Shown: positions 6,849 to 14,690 of the stretch, piece after piece
Layout of the letters: every line of letters starts with the position of its first letter
Position numbering within the stretch: the stretch's first letter is position 1
Assembly: GCA_947487325.1 (NCBI GenBank)
Contig: CANKWG010000009.1
Coordinates: 1 to 21,440 of the forward strand
From: Oxalobacteraceae bacterium
GTDB taxonomy: Bacteria > Pseudomonadota > Gammaproteobacteria > Burkholderiales > Burkholderiaceae_D
Direction: 5' to 3'
Length of the DNA: 21,440 nt
Position numbers and translations under genes: made by a program
Notes under the pieces: generated by a model
Databases searched by the model: none
What the model saw: only the letters and a program-made list of their open reading frames with translations
Told to the model about the DNA's origin: nothing

Positions 6849-7508
6849 ATGAAACCTGCTCCATCCTTGTTTATCAAATTCGCGTCCCTTATCGTGTTGG
6901 TCTCGGCTTCTTTGGCGCATGCCAATGATGCGAAACCTGCTACCGAAGCAGACCCTGCCAAGGGCGGCAATCTTTACCCCACCGGCGATCCTTCACGCGG
7001 CGTCCTTGCCTGCGTTGCATGCCACGGCGCTGCGGGTAATTCAACGATCACGCAAAACCCCAAGCTGGCGGGTCAGCATGCGGCGTATCTCAAGAAGCAG
7101 CTGTACGATTTCCAGGGCCCTAATCGCAACAACGCCATCATGACCGGGATCGCCAAGGCACTCGATGACAATGACATCCGCAACCTTGCTGCCTATTTGG
7201 ATCAGCAGAAACCTGCGCCGGGCGCCGCTCGCAATAAAAACACGGTAGAGCTGGGCAAAAAAATCTACCGTGCCGGTATCGCTGAAAAGAATGTACCTGC
7301 CTGCGCAGGCTGCCACAGCCCGAACGGTGCTGGCATTCCAGCGCAGTTTGCCCGAGTCGCTGGGCAGCATCAGGATTACACCGTGGCGCAGCTCACCAAT
7401 TTCCGCACCGGCTCACGTACGAACAGTGCGCAGATGACTGCGATAGGCAAGCGCCTCTCTGACGAAGAGATGCAAGCGGTGGCTGACTACATTGCGGGTC
7501 TGAAGTAA
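6849..7508 (+). CDS. Di-haem cytochrome c4
   Basis: This periplasmic electron carrier, 219 residues from the ATG at 6849, passes electrons from the quinol-oxidising chain towards terminal oxidases. It has a signal peptide about 1-25 (hydrophobic FASLIVLVSASLAHA, cut after AHA) and two cytochrome c domains with haem-binding CVACH at 55-59 and CAGCH at 152-156. The likely axial methionines are Met98 (NAIMTGIA) and Met196 (SAQMTAIG), the repeated spacing expected for c4. The frame is open further upstream to 6657, but those codons overlap the yihA start and promoter, and the signal peptide supports 6849. The Shine-Dalgarno sequence is weak. A terminator follows directly. The System II assembly genes resB and ccsB lie just downstream. 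Confidence 0.95.
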   Translation: MKPAPSLFIKFASLIVLVSASLAHANDAKPATEADPAKGGNLYPTGDPSRGVLACVACHGAAGNSTITQNPKLAGQHAAYLKKQLYDFQGPNRNNAIMTGIAKALDDNDIRNLAAYLDQQKPAPGAARNKNTVELGKKIYRAGIAEKNVPACAGCHSPNGAGIPAQFARVAGQHQDYTVAQLTNFRTGSRTNSAQMTAIGKRLSDEEMQAVADYIAGLK

Positions 7509-7546
7509 TCACGGCGTAGACAAATCAGGCCGACATGCGGCCGCAT

Positions 7547-7578
7547 AGGGGTGGCTGAGAAGTCGCCCCTTTTGTTTT
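7547..7578 (+). terminator. Intrinsic terminator after cytochrome c4
   Basis: AGGGGTGGCT at 7547-7556 pairs with AGTCGCCCCT at 7561-7570 (10 bp including two G-U pairs) around a GAGA tetraloop, followed by TTTGTTTT. It lies 38 bases after the cytochrome gene and separates it from resB. No convincing promoter was recognised in the remaining bases up to 7735. Confidence 0.85.
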
Positions 7579-7735
7579 CTACGGTACGGTTTCCGGAGCT
7601 CAAAATAAAGACCCACAAGAGCGCAGGGTATGGGCGACGGGTCACCATTGCAGGCATAAAATGGCGCCACAACCGAACGCTGCGCCAAGTTGCCATGGCT
7701 GTCAGTAACCACCCGAGACAAAGCGCAACCCACTC

Positions 7736-9838
7736 ATGACTACGAGCACCGAGGGAATCGTTCTACAAACCCGCCGTCGATGGCTATCCGACGCTGTCGA
7801 GCTGGTGTCGTCCATGCGGTTTGCGATCAGCCTGTTGACGGTCATATCGATCGCGTCCATCGTGGGTACGGTGGTCACGCAAAATGAACCTATGCCGAAT
7901 TATGTGAACCAGTTCGGTCCGTTCTGGTTCGAGATTTTTGAGCATTTCTCTATCTACTCGGTGTACTCGGCTTGGTGGTTCTTGCTGATCATGGCCTTTC
8001 TGGTGACGTCCACTTCGTTGTGCATAGCGCGTAATGCGCCAAAAATGCTCAAGGATATGAAAAGTTGGCGCGAGAGCGTGCGCGAACAGTCTTTGCGTAA
8101 TTTTCATCATCGCGCCGAATGGTCTGCGCAGATGGGTGGCGAGCAGTTTGCCGCGCAAGCCGCTCGAATCGTCGCCTCAGATGGCTATCAGGTGAAGCTG
8201 GTGCAAAAAGGCGAGGCAACGCTGCTGACTGCCAAACAAGGTGCGGCCAACAAGCTGGGATACATCTTCGCGCACTCGGCCATTGTGATTATCTGTGTCG
8301 GTGGTTTGCTCGACTCCAGTCTGCCTATTCGTGCGCAACAATGGCTGTTTGATAAAGAAGCTTTTATCGGCAATGGCATTATTGCTGAAATTCCGGAACG
8401 TCATCGTCTGGGTTTGGGTAATTTGACCTTCCGCGGCAATACCTTTATCCCCGAAGGCTCTGCCAGCAAGACGGCGATCGTACCCGTTGGTGAGGGTGTA
8501 ATGGTTCAGGAATTGCCCTTTACCCTGCAGCTGGAAAAATTCGTCGTAGACTTTTATTCGACAGGCATGCCCAAGCTGTTTGCCAGCAATGTCATCGTCA
8601 CAGACCATGAAACCGGCAAGAGCTTTTCAGCAACGATCAAGGTGAACGAACCACTGATTTACAAAGGCTTGGCGGTTTATCAGTCGAGTTTTGAAGATGG
8701 CGGAAGTCGCTTGAAGCTCGTGGGTTATCCCATGAACGGTCCCGCAAGCGGCTCATTCCCGGTTGAGGGTGAGGTGGGTAAATCCACGCCGCTCGTCAGC
8801 AGCGGTGGTGCTGAATACACCATTGAATGGTCAGGATTCAGGCCCTTCAATGTGGAAAACACCAGTGTCAATGGTCAGGACGTCCGTGCCGTTAATCAGG
8901 CCAAGAGCTTCAACGAAAAATTCAGCGCGACGCTGGACGAAAGACTCGGTTCTGCAGCTAACACCAAAAAAACCAAGGAACTGAAAAACGTTGGCCCCAG
9001 TGTTCAGTACAAGCTCCGTGATAAGACAGGGCAGGCACGCGAATTCAATAACTACATGTTGCCTGTAATGCTAGACGGCAGTGATGTTTTCCTTGCGGGT
9101 CTGCGCGAATCGCCCTCCGAAAATTTCCGCTATCTGCGTATTCCTGCCGATGACAAAGGTACGGTCAATGAATGGATGCGCTTGCGGGCTGCCATCAGTG
9201 ATAGTGCGCTGCGCGAAAAGGCTGCGGCACGTTACGCACAAAAAATGCCCCTGACTTCCGCTGACAACAAATCCTTGCGGGAGCAACTTAGGGCGTCATC
9301 ATTGCGCGCAATGAGTATTTTCGCTGGTGATCGCGAATCCTCTGGTTATATTGCGATAGCGCGCTTTATTGGCACTTTGCCAGAAGAGCAGCAGGAGAAA
9401 GCGGCTGATGCCTTCATGAAGATACTGAATGGCAGCCTCTGGGAGCTATGGCAGGTCGCTCGTGAAAAAGATGGATTACCACCGGTGACTGCAGACGAAA
9501 AACACGGCCGCTTCCTGCAAGTTGCAAGCAATGCGCTTGCTGATGGCTTCTTCTACGGCGCGCCAGTGTTTCTGCAGCTCCAAGGATTTGATCAGGTGAA
9601 AGCATCTGTGCTGCAAGTGACTAGATCACCCGGGAAAAATGTGGTTTACCTGGGATGTTTACTACTGGTTCTGGGTGTTTTCGCGATGCTCTATGTGCGC
9701 GAGCGTCGGCTGTGGATTTGGATTCGCCCACAGGAAGGTGGCGGCACGCATGCGCTGATGGCCATGAGCTCACAGCGACGCAGTCTGGATTTTGACAAGG
9801 AATTCGAACGGATCAAGGCGCGGCTCAACCCTCAATAA
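7736..9838 (+). CDS. resB: Cytochrome c biogenesis protein ResB (Ccs1)
   Basis: This is one half of the System II (Ccs) cytochrome c synthetase, which with CcsB moves haem across the inner membrane and attaches it to apocytochromes. It is 700 residues long. Membrane segments are near 28-47 (start MRFAISLLTVISIASIVGTVV), 79-97 and 175-192, followed by a large periplasmic domain about 195-633 and a final helix near 635-654 with a charged cytoplasmic tail. His180 in GYIFAHSAI of the third helix matches the conserved membrane histidine of the family. The motifs LVTSTSLC and LAVYQSSFEDGGS are typical of ResB proteins. The start ATG at 7736 has no strong Shine-Dalgarno sequence. ccsB follows 89 bases later. 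Confidence 0.95.
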   Translation: MTTSTEGIVLQTRRRWLSDAVELVSSMRFAISLLTVISIASIVGTVVTQNEPMPNYVNQFGPFWFEIFEHFSIYSVYSAWWFLLIMAFLVTSTSLCIARNAPKMLKDMKSWRESVREQSLRNFHHRAEWSAQMGGEQFAAQAARIVASDGYQVKLVQKGEATLLTAKQGAANKLGYIFAHSAIVIICVGGLLDSSLPIRAQQWLFDKEAFIGNGIIAEIPERHRLGLGNLTFRGNTFIPEGSASKTAIVPVGEGVMVQELPFTLQLEKFVVDFYSTGMPKLFASNVIVTDHETGKSFSATIKVNEPLIYKGLAVYQSSFEDGGSRLKLVGYPMNGPASGSFPVEGEVGKSTPLVSSGGAEYTIEWSGFRPFNVENTSVNGQDVRAVNQAKSFNEKFSATLDERLGSAANTKKTKELKNVGPSVQYKLRDKTGQAREFNNYMLPVMLDGSDVFLAGLRESPSENFRYLRIPADDKGTVNEWMRLRAAISDSALREKAAARYAQKMPLTSADNKSLREQLRASSLRAMSIFAGDRESSGYIAIARFIGTLPEEQQEKAADAFMKILNGSLWELWQVAREKDGLPPVTADEKHGRFLQVASNALADGFFYGAPVFLQLQGFDQVKASVLQVTRSPGKNVVYLGCLLLVLGVFAMLYVRERRLWIWIRPQEGGGTHALMAMSSQRRSLDFDKEFERIKARLNPQ

Positions 9839-9854
9839 GCCGGTAATAAATCCC

Positions 9855-9887
9855 GCCCAAATCAGAGTGGGCAAGCCCATCAGGGCT
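9855..9887 (+). other. Two small hairpins in the resB-ccsB gap
   Basis: GCCCA (9855-9859) pairs with TGGGC (9868-9872), and AGCCC (9874-9878) pairs with GGGCT (9883-9887, loop ATCA). They lie back to back in the 89-base gap. A -10-like TATACT follows at 9892-9897, without a clear -35 box. They may mark an internal promoter or mRNA processing; support is thin. Confidence 0.25.
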
Positions 9888-9927
9888 GCACTATACTTGC
9901 CTGACTCGCTGCAGTACACGGAGAAAA

Positions 9928-11082
9928 ATGATGGAACTCACTGAAAACCAAACCTATACCGAAAATCCCGGCATATTCAAAAGTGCCAGTGTGTTTGACT
10001 GGATTTTTGCGCTGATACTTGCTTCCGGTGCGCTGTTTGCGTTCAACCGCTACGGCGATTTCATGGATATCTATGAAAAAGCCATCCTGCTGGCGGCAGT
10101 CCCCGTATTCGTCGGATTGGGCTGGTACTGGAAATCTTCGCGCGTGTTGATGCTGCTGATTTTCGGTTTGTCCCTGTGGGCCATTTCCATGTACGCCGGC
10201 AATCTGGAGATGGCGCAGTCGCGGTTTTTCCTCAAATACCTCTTGTCCAGCCAGTCTGCCATTTTGTGGATGAGCTTCCTGTTTGGCTTATCTACCGTGT
10301 TCCACTGGGGTGGTTTGTTCTCGCGTTCAGATTTTGGTGGCGCCGTCGGAAGTCGCTTGTGCTGGGCAGCGATATTGATGGGCTTCATCGGCCTGATGGT
10401 GCGCTGGTATGAGTCATATCTGCTGGGTGCGGATATTGGTCATATTCCGGTATCGAATCTCTACGAAGTGTTCGTATTGTTTTGTTTGATCACCGCATTG
10501 TTTACCGTCTTCTACGAAGAAAAATACGAGACTCGTCAGGTAAGCGCCTTCATCCTGCTGGTGATCTCGGCCGCTGTTGGATTTCTGCTCTGGTATATGA
10601 CCAGCCGAGATGCGCATGAAATCCAGCCGTTGGTACCTGCGCTGCAAAGTTGGTGGATGAAGATTCACGTGCCCGCTAACTTCATCGGCTACGGCACGTT
10701 TGCGCTGGCCGCCATGGTGGGTGTCGCTTATCTGCTGAAATCCAAATCCATACTGGCGGATCGTTTGCCTCCGCTTGAGGTCCTCGATGACATCATGTAC
10801 AAGGCGATTGCCGTTGGTTTTGCTTTCTTCACGATTGCAACCATTCTCGGTGCGCTCTGGGCAGCCGAAGCCTGGGGTGGTTACTGGTCATGGGATCCCA
10901 AGGAAACTTGGGCACTGATCGTCTGGCTCAATTACGCCGCATGGCTGCATATGCGCTTGATGAAGGGCTTGCGTGGACAAGTGGCTGCATGGTGGGCGAT
11001 CGGCGGGCTGCTCGTTACCAGCTTTGCTTTTCTGGGCGTGAATATGTTCCTGTCCGGCTTGCATTCCTACGGCGAGTTGTAA
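9928..11082 (+). CDS. ccsB: c-type cytochrome biogenesis protein CcsB (CcsA/ResC family)
   Basis: This is the haem-handling half of the System II synthetase, an inner-membrane protein of 384 residues with about eight helices. The tryptophan-rich WWD haem-binding segment is at about 313-327 (AEAWGGYWSWDPKET). Conserved histidines likely to ligate haem are His247 (KIHVPANFIGYG) and His379 (SGLHSYG); His172 with SNLYE is also typical. The N-terminal ~115 residues form the extra helices common in proteobacterial CcsB. GGAG at 9920-9923 serves the tandem ATGs at 9928 and 9931, and the second is better spaced. It is probably co-transcribed with resB and ends before a strong hairpin terminator. Confidence 0.95.
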   Translation: MMELTENQTYTENPGIFKSASVFDWIFALILASGALFAFNRYGDFMDIYEKAILLAAVPVFVGLGWYWKSSRVLMLLIFGLSLWAISMYAGNLEMAQSRFFLKYLLSSQSAILWMSFLFGLSTVFHWGGLFSRSDFGGAVGSRLCWAAILMGFIGLMVRWYESYLLGADIGHIPVSNLYEVFVLFCLITALFTVFYEEKYETRQVSAFILLVISAAVGFLLWYMTSRDAHEIQPLVPALQSWWMKIHVPANFIGYGTFALAAMVGVAYLLKSKSILADRLPPLEVLDDIMYKAIAVGFAFFTIATILGALWAAEAWGGYWSWDPKETWALIVWLNYAAWLHMRLMKGLRGQVAAWWAIGGLLVTSFAFLGVNMFLSGLHSYGEL

Positions 11083-11088
11083 ACAGCC

Positions 11089-11125
11089 CGAGCATAGGCT
11101 GTCTTCAGGCAGCTTATGCTCGTTT
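11089..11125 (+). terminator. Long hairpin terminator after ccsB
   Basis: Bases 11089-11103 pair with 11108-11122 in a continuous 15-bp stem (two G-U pairs) with the loop TTCA, followed by TTT and then ATG. The T run is short, but the stem is strong and lies 6 bases after the ccsB stop. The 6-base arm ACAGCC at 11083-11088 can instead pair with GGCTGT at 11097-11102, a competing fold. Confidence 0.7.
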
Positions 11126-11157
11126 ATGTCTCACCCGCACAGCATCACGGAGCCAGC

Positions 11158-12123
11158 ATGCTGATCAAACTTCCTCGTTCTACTGACCCGCTGTCCTCCG
11201 AAATCACGCCACGAGAGCAATTTCAATCACGCCGCCATTTTCTGGCGCAACTTGCTGCGGGCGGCTTGTCGGCCGGCGCGTTGGTCGACGCCGCGATGGC
11301 CAATGATGCCGTATCGCGCGCACGTCTACCGGCACGCATCAATCCAGCCTATACCGCAGCGGACAAAGCGGCTGCCATTGCAGATGCGACTAGCTACAAC
11401 AACTTCTATGAATTCGGGCTCGACAAGGGCGATCCCATGGTACGCGCCGGAACGCTGAAAACAAAACCTTGGACCGTGCGCATTGATGGTGAAGTCAAAA
11501 AGCCTCTAACGCTTGATATCGACAGTCTGCTCAAGCTCGCGCCCATTGAGGAGCGCCTGTATCGTCTGCGTTGTGTCGAAGGCTGGTCGATGGTTATTCC
11601 CTGGGCTGGTTATTCGCTGGCCGAGTTGATTCGTAAAGTCGAACCCACGGGTAATGCGAAATTCGTCGAATTCACCACGCTCGCTGATCCGGCGCAAATG
11701 CCGGGCTTGGGCAGTCGCGTCCTGTCTTGGCCTTATGTCGAAGGCCTTCGTCTGGACGAGGCCATGCATCCACTCACGCTGCTCAGTCTGGGCATGTATG
11801 GGCAAGTGCTTCCGAATCAGAATGGCGCACCGGTTCGCATCATCGTGCCTTGGAAATACGGATTCAAGTCGGCGAAATCGATTGTGCGCATTCGCTTCAC
11901 TGAAACTCAGCCTAAAACGGCATGGAACAGCGTCGCACCTGACGAGTACGGTTTCTACTCCAACGTGAATCCGGAAGTCAGTCATCCTCGATGGTCGCAG
12001 GCCACGGAACGTCGTATTGGTGAAGATGGCTACCTTACGCGTAAGCGCAAGACCCTGATGTTCAATGGCTACCCCGAAGTCGCATCGCTGTACGCAGGTA
12101 TGGATCTCAAAAAATTCTACTGA
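11158..12123 (+). CDS. msrP: Protein-methionine-sulfoxide reductase catalytic subunit MsrP
   Basis: MsrP (YedY) is the periplasmic molybdopterin enzyme that reduces methionine sulfoxide in oxidised envelope proteins, using electrons from MsrQ. From the ATG at 11158 it has 321 residues. The twin-arginine signal is SRRHFLAQLAAGG, with Arg25 and Arg26, so it is exported folded by Tat. The molybdenum-ligating cysteine is Cys139 in LRCVEGWSMVIPW, and PWKYGFKSAKSI is the conserved cofactor-side motif. GGAG at 11149-11152 fixes the start; an upstream in-frame ATG at 11116 lies within the terminator hairpin and is unlikely. msrQ follows 8 bases later. Confidence 0.96.
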   Translation: MLIKLPRSTDPLSSEITPREQFQSRRHFLAQLAAGGLSAGALVDAAMANDAVSRARLPARINPAYTAADKAAAIADATSYNNFYEFGLDKGDPMVRAGTLKTKPWTVRIDGEVKKPLTLDIDSLLKLAPIEERLYRLRCVEGWSMVIPWAGYSLAELIRKVEPTGNAKFVEFTTLADPAQMPGLGSRVLSWPYVEGLRLDEAMHPLTLLSLGMYGQVLPNQNGAPVRIIVPWKYGFKSAKSIVRIRFTETQPKTAWNSVAPDEYGFYSNVNPEVSHPRWSQATERRIGEDGYLTRKRKTLMFNGYPEVASLYAGMDLKKFY

Positions 12124-12131
12124 CCACCACC

Positions 12132-12743
12132 ATGCGCTTTGGTCCCCGACAGCTGCTCTGGGCAAAGTGGATAGTGTTTGGGCTATCGCTGCTGCCTTTG
12201 CTACGTCTGATTGCCTTGGGTTTCCAGGACAGGCTGTCCGCAAACCCGATTGAATTCATTACTCGCGCTACTGGCGACTGGACGCTGTATTTTCTTTGCC
12301 TGACACTCGCCGTAACACCGCTGCGTCGTCTCACCGGTCTGAACGCGCTCATTCGCTTTCGTCGCATGCTGGGCTTATTCACCTTCTTCTATGCCAGCTT
12401 GCATTTTCTGACCTTCATCTGGTTCGATCATTTTTTTGATCTTGCCGAGATGGTGAGCGATATTCTGAAGCGGCCCTTTATTGCGATGGGTTTCTCAGCC
12501 TTCGTGTTATTGGTGCCACTGGCATTGACCAGTAATGACTTCATGCTCAGGAAACTGGGCAGGCGCTGGTCCGTGTTGCATCGACTGATTTATCTGATTG
12601 CGATATTAGCCCTGCTACATTTTTGGTGGATGCGAGCAGGCAAGCATAATTTTATCGAGCCGCTGGTGATTGGCGCGGTGGTTGCTGTGTTGTTGGTGCT
12701 GCGATTGATCTGGTTACGCCGCGATTTTCTGCGCCGACGATAA
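12132..12743 (+). CDS. msrQ: Haem-binding membrane subunit MsrQ
   Basis: MsrQ (YedZ) is a ferric-reductase-like membrane protein of 203 residues that passes electrons from the quinone pool or a flavin reductase to MsrP. It shows about six hydrophobic helices and candidate haem ligands His91 (FYASLHFL), His150 (RWSVLHRLIYL) and His163 (LALLHFWW). The motifs TRATGDW near the N-terminus and TPLRRLTG match the family. The start ATG at 12132 lies 8 bases after the msrP stop, so the two form an operon. It ends 6 bases before the convergent lysA stop, leaving no room for a separate terminator. Confidence 0.95.
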   Translation: MRFGPRQLLWAKWIVFGLSLLPLLRLIALGFQDRLSANPIEFITRATGDWTLYFLCLTLAVTPLRRLTGLNALIRFRRMLGLFTFFYASLHFLTFIWFDHFFDLAEMVSDILKRPFIAMGFSAFVLLVPLALTSNDFMLRKLGRRWSVLHRLIYLIAILALLHFWWMRAGKHNFIEPLVIGAVVAVLLVLRLIWLRRDFLRRR

Positions 12744-12749
12744 ATCCGA

Positions 12750-14039
12750 TTACGTTGGAATGGATTCGAGTGCGAATAGCTCAGCAGCTGTTTCCCGCCG
12801 ACGAATCAGACTGAACTGATCGCCATCAACTAATATTTCGGCAGCACGACCGCGCGTGTTGTAGTTGGACGCCATCGTCATACCATAAGCGCCAGCTGAC
12901 ATGATGGCCAGCAAATCACCGGGAGCAATTGCCAGCGCTCGCTCGCGAGCGAGCCAGTCACCGGATTCACATACGGGCCCAACCACATCATAAATGTGCG
13001 AGTCATGTGACTGCGGTTTGACCACCTGAACGCCGTGCCAGGCTTCGTACATCGCGGGGCGCATCAGGTCATTCATTGCAGCATCGACGACAGCGAAATT
13101 CTTGGAGCTGCCATGCTTCAGGTAGTGCACTTCGGTCAGCAGCACACCCGCGTTACCAACGATAGATCGGCCCGGCTCGAACATGATGGTCAACGGCTTG
13201 TTATCGTATTGTTCGGCGCGCCAGCGATCAATGCGCGCAAACAGCCGTGCCAGATAATCTCCGACAGCCACTGGTTTTTCCTGGTCGTAGCAAATACCGA
13301 TACCACCACCGATATCCAGATGATGCAGCGCGATACCCTCCGAGCTGAGCTGGTCGACGAGCTCAATGATCTTGTCCAGCGCTTCCAGCAGCGGTGCGTC
13401 ATCAAGCAGCTGAGAACCGATATGGCAGTCAATGCCCGTGACTTCAAGACTGGGCAGGCTGGCCGCAACGCGGTAGGTGGGCAGCGCATCTTCAAAAGCA
13501 ATACCGAACTTGTTGTCTTTGAGGCCGGTGGAGATATACGGATGGGTCTTCGCATCGACATCCGGGTTCACGCGCAGCGATACGCGGGCGCGCTTTCCCA
13601 TGCTTGATGCAACTTCATTGAGTCTGTGCAGTTCCGGAATCGATTCAACGTTAAAGCACAAGATGTCATGCGAGAGCGCCAGTTGCATTTCATCGCGTGT
13701 CTTACCCACGCCGGAAAAAATGACCTTGTGCGGATTGCCGCCAGCCGCGATGACGCGTTGCAATTCGCCGCCTGAGACGATGTCAAAACCCGAGCCCAAT
13801 TTTGAGAGCAGATTAAGAACCGCAATGTTGGCATTGGATTTGACCGCATAGCAGATGAGTGCCGATCCTTCGCCACGACCATGCGCACGGCAGGCTTGGT
13901 CATAGGCGAGGAAATTTTCAGTCAGGCTGGCACGTGAATAGACATAACTGGGTGTGCCAAAGGCTTTCGCTATGGTGCTTAGCGCGACACCTTCGGCAAA
14001 AAGTTCACCATCACGGTAATGGAAATGCGGCGTATTCAC
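12750..14039 (-). CDS. lysA: Diaminopimelate decarboxylase
   Basis: LysA decarboxylates meso-diaminopimelate to lysine, the last step of lysine synthesis. The protein has 429 residues and is a PLP enzyme of alanine-racemase fold. Visible motifs are the PLP lysine Lys67 in CYAVKSN, HIGSQ at 206-210, the phosphate-binding GGGIG at 244-248, EPGR at 288-291 and the catalytic Cys357 in GPVCESGDW. The start codon is GTG at 14039 (reads MNTPHFHYRD); it lies 5 bases after the lptM stop and has no strong Shine-Dalgarno sequence, so it probably depends on translation of lptM. The lptM-lysA pair is common in betaproteobacteria. Confidence 0.96.
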   Translation of the reverse strand: MNTPHFHYRDGELFAEGVALSTIAKAFGTPSYVYSRASLTENFLAYDQACRAHGRGEGSALICYAVKSNANIAVLNLLSKLGSGFDIVSGGELQRVIAAGGNPHKVIFSGVGKTRDEMQLALSHDILCFNVESIPELHRLNEVASSMGKRARVSLRVNPDVDAKTHPYISTGLKDNKFGIAFEDALPTYRVAASLPSLEVTGIDCHIGSQLLDDAPLLEALDKIIELVDQLSSEGIALHHLDIGGGIGICYDQEKPVAVGDYLARLFARIDRWRAEQYDNKPLTIMFEPGRSIVGNAGVLLTEVHYLKHGSSKNFAVVDAAMNDLMRPAMYEAWHGVQVVKPQSHDSHIYDVVGPVCESGDWLARERALAIAPGDLLAIMSAGAYGMTMASNYNTRGRAAEILVDGDQFSLIRRRETAAELFALESIPT

Positions 14040-14044
14040 TATGT

Positions 14045-14209
14045 TCAGGGCTTACGAGTAGGGTCGGGTTTGGCAGGCTGAGCATCGAACTCGGCGTCGG
14101 TTTTGGTGGTGGGCGCGGGACGATCGGGCAGGTAGAGCGGGCCGGTCTGCCCGCAGGCGCTCAAGCCGGATAATGCGATCGCCGCTAAAATGATGCCGAA
14201 TCTGAGCAT
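14045..14209 (-). CDS. lptM: Small lipoprotein LptM (YifL-like)
   Basis: This gene encodes 54 residues. It has a short signal peptide (MLRFGIILAAIALSGLSAC) with a lipobox LSAC and lipidation at Cys19, then the diagnostic CGQTGPLYLP, and ends in a low-complexity Pro/Thr/Lys/Asp tail. In E. coli the LptM/YifL lipoprotein binds the LptD-LptE lipopolysaccharide translocon and promotes its disulfide maturation; the same role here is inferred from the motif. It is the first gene of an lptM-lysA unit and is divergent from cyaY, the usual order in this group. The start ATG at 14209 has only a weak ribosome binding site. Confidence 0.9.
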   Translation of the reverse strand: MLRFGIILAAIALSGLSACGQTGPLYLPDRPAPTTKTDAEFDAQPAKPDPTRKP

Positions 14210-14283
14210 GATATTCAAAACCAACTTGAAGGCCGCCTTTACTTAATGCTGCGGTCTGTTAAAAAAATCTACCGGAGTTTAGC

Positions 14284-14634
14284 ATGAGCGAATCTGAGTT
14301 CCTGGCCGCTGCAGAGGTCGCGCTGGATGCAATCGAAATCGGTATGGAGCGTGCCGGTGACGCTGCGGATGTCGATCTGGAATGCAGCCGCAGCGGTAAT
14401 GTGCTGGAAATCGAATTCATTGATCAGGGTTCGAAAATCATCGTTAACACGCAAGCGGCCATGAAGGAAATCTGGGTCGCCGCTCGAGCTGGCGGATTTC
14501 ATTACCGCATGGCAGATGATCAGCTCTGGAAAGACACCCGGGATGGATCAGAGCTCTTTGCCGCACTGTCCCGGTTGGCCAGCGCGCAGGCCGGCGCGAT
14601 ACTCCATCTGAAGCAGGATCAGGGAAACGCTTGA
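14284..14634 (+). CDS. cyaY: Iron-sulfur cluster assembly protein CyaY (frataxin)
   Basis: CyaY is the bacterial frataxin, an acidic iron-binding protein that modulates IscS during Fe-S cluster assembly. It is 116 residues long, slightly longer than the E. coli protein. The first helix is rich in Glu/Asp (SESEFLAAAEVALDAIEIGMERAG), followed by the frataxin sheet with LECSRSGNVLEIEFIDQGSKIIVNTQ and the signature KEIWVAARAGGFHYR. GGAG at 14274-14277 precedes the ATG at 14284 by 6 bases. It is divergent from lptM across a 74-base gap and convergent with mrcA. Confidence 0.95.
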   Translation: MSESEFLAAAEVALDAIEIGMERAGDAADVDLECSRSGNVLEIEFIDQGSKIIVNTQAAMKEIWVAARAGGFHYRMADDQLWKDTRDGSELFAALSRLASAQAGAILHLKQDQGNA

Positions 14635-14690
14635 TCAGTCTACTGATTAGCTGGGCTGGCTTGCGATAAACCTTAACTTGTTCAGCCCGC

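Noticed and set aside
11506..12243. 245-codon open frame on the - strand
   Set aside because: It lies antisense to msrP and the start of msrQ, both fully convincing, and its translation shows no recognisable domain.
13035..13607. 190-codon open frame on the + strand
   Set aside because: It is antisense to lysA, whose catalytic motifs are all present; it is a compositional shadow.
14653..14688. GGGCTG/CAGCCC hairpin between cyaY and mrcA
   Set aside because: It has only 6 bp with a 24-base loop and no T run, which is not enough to call a terminator.
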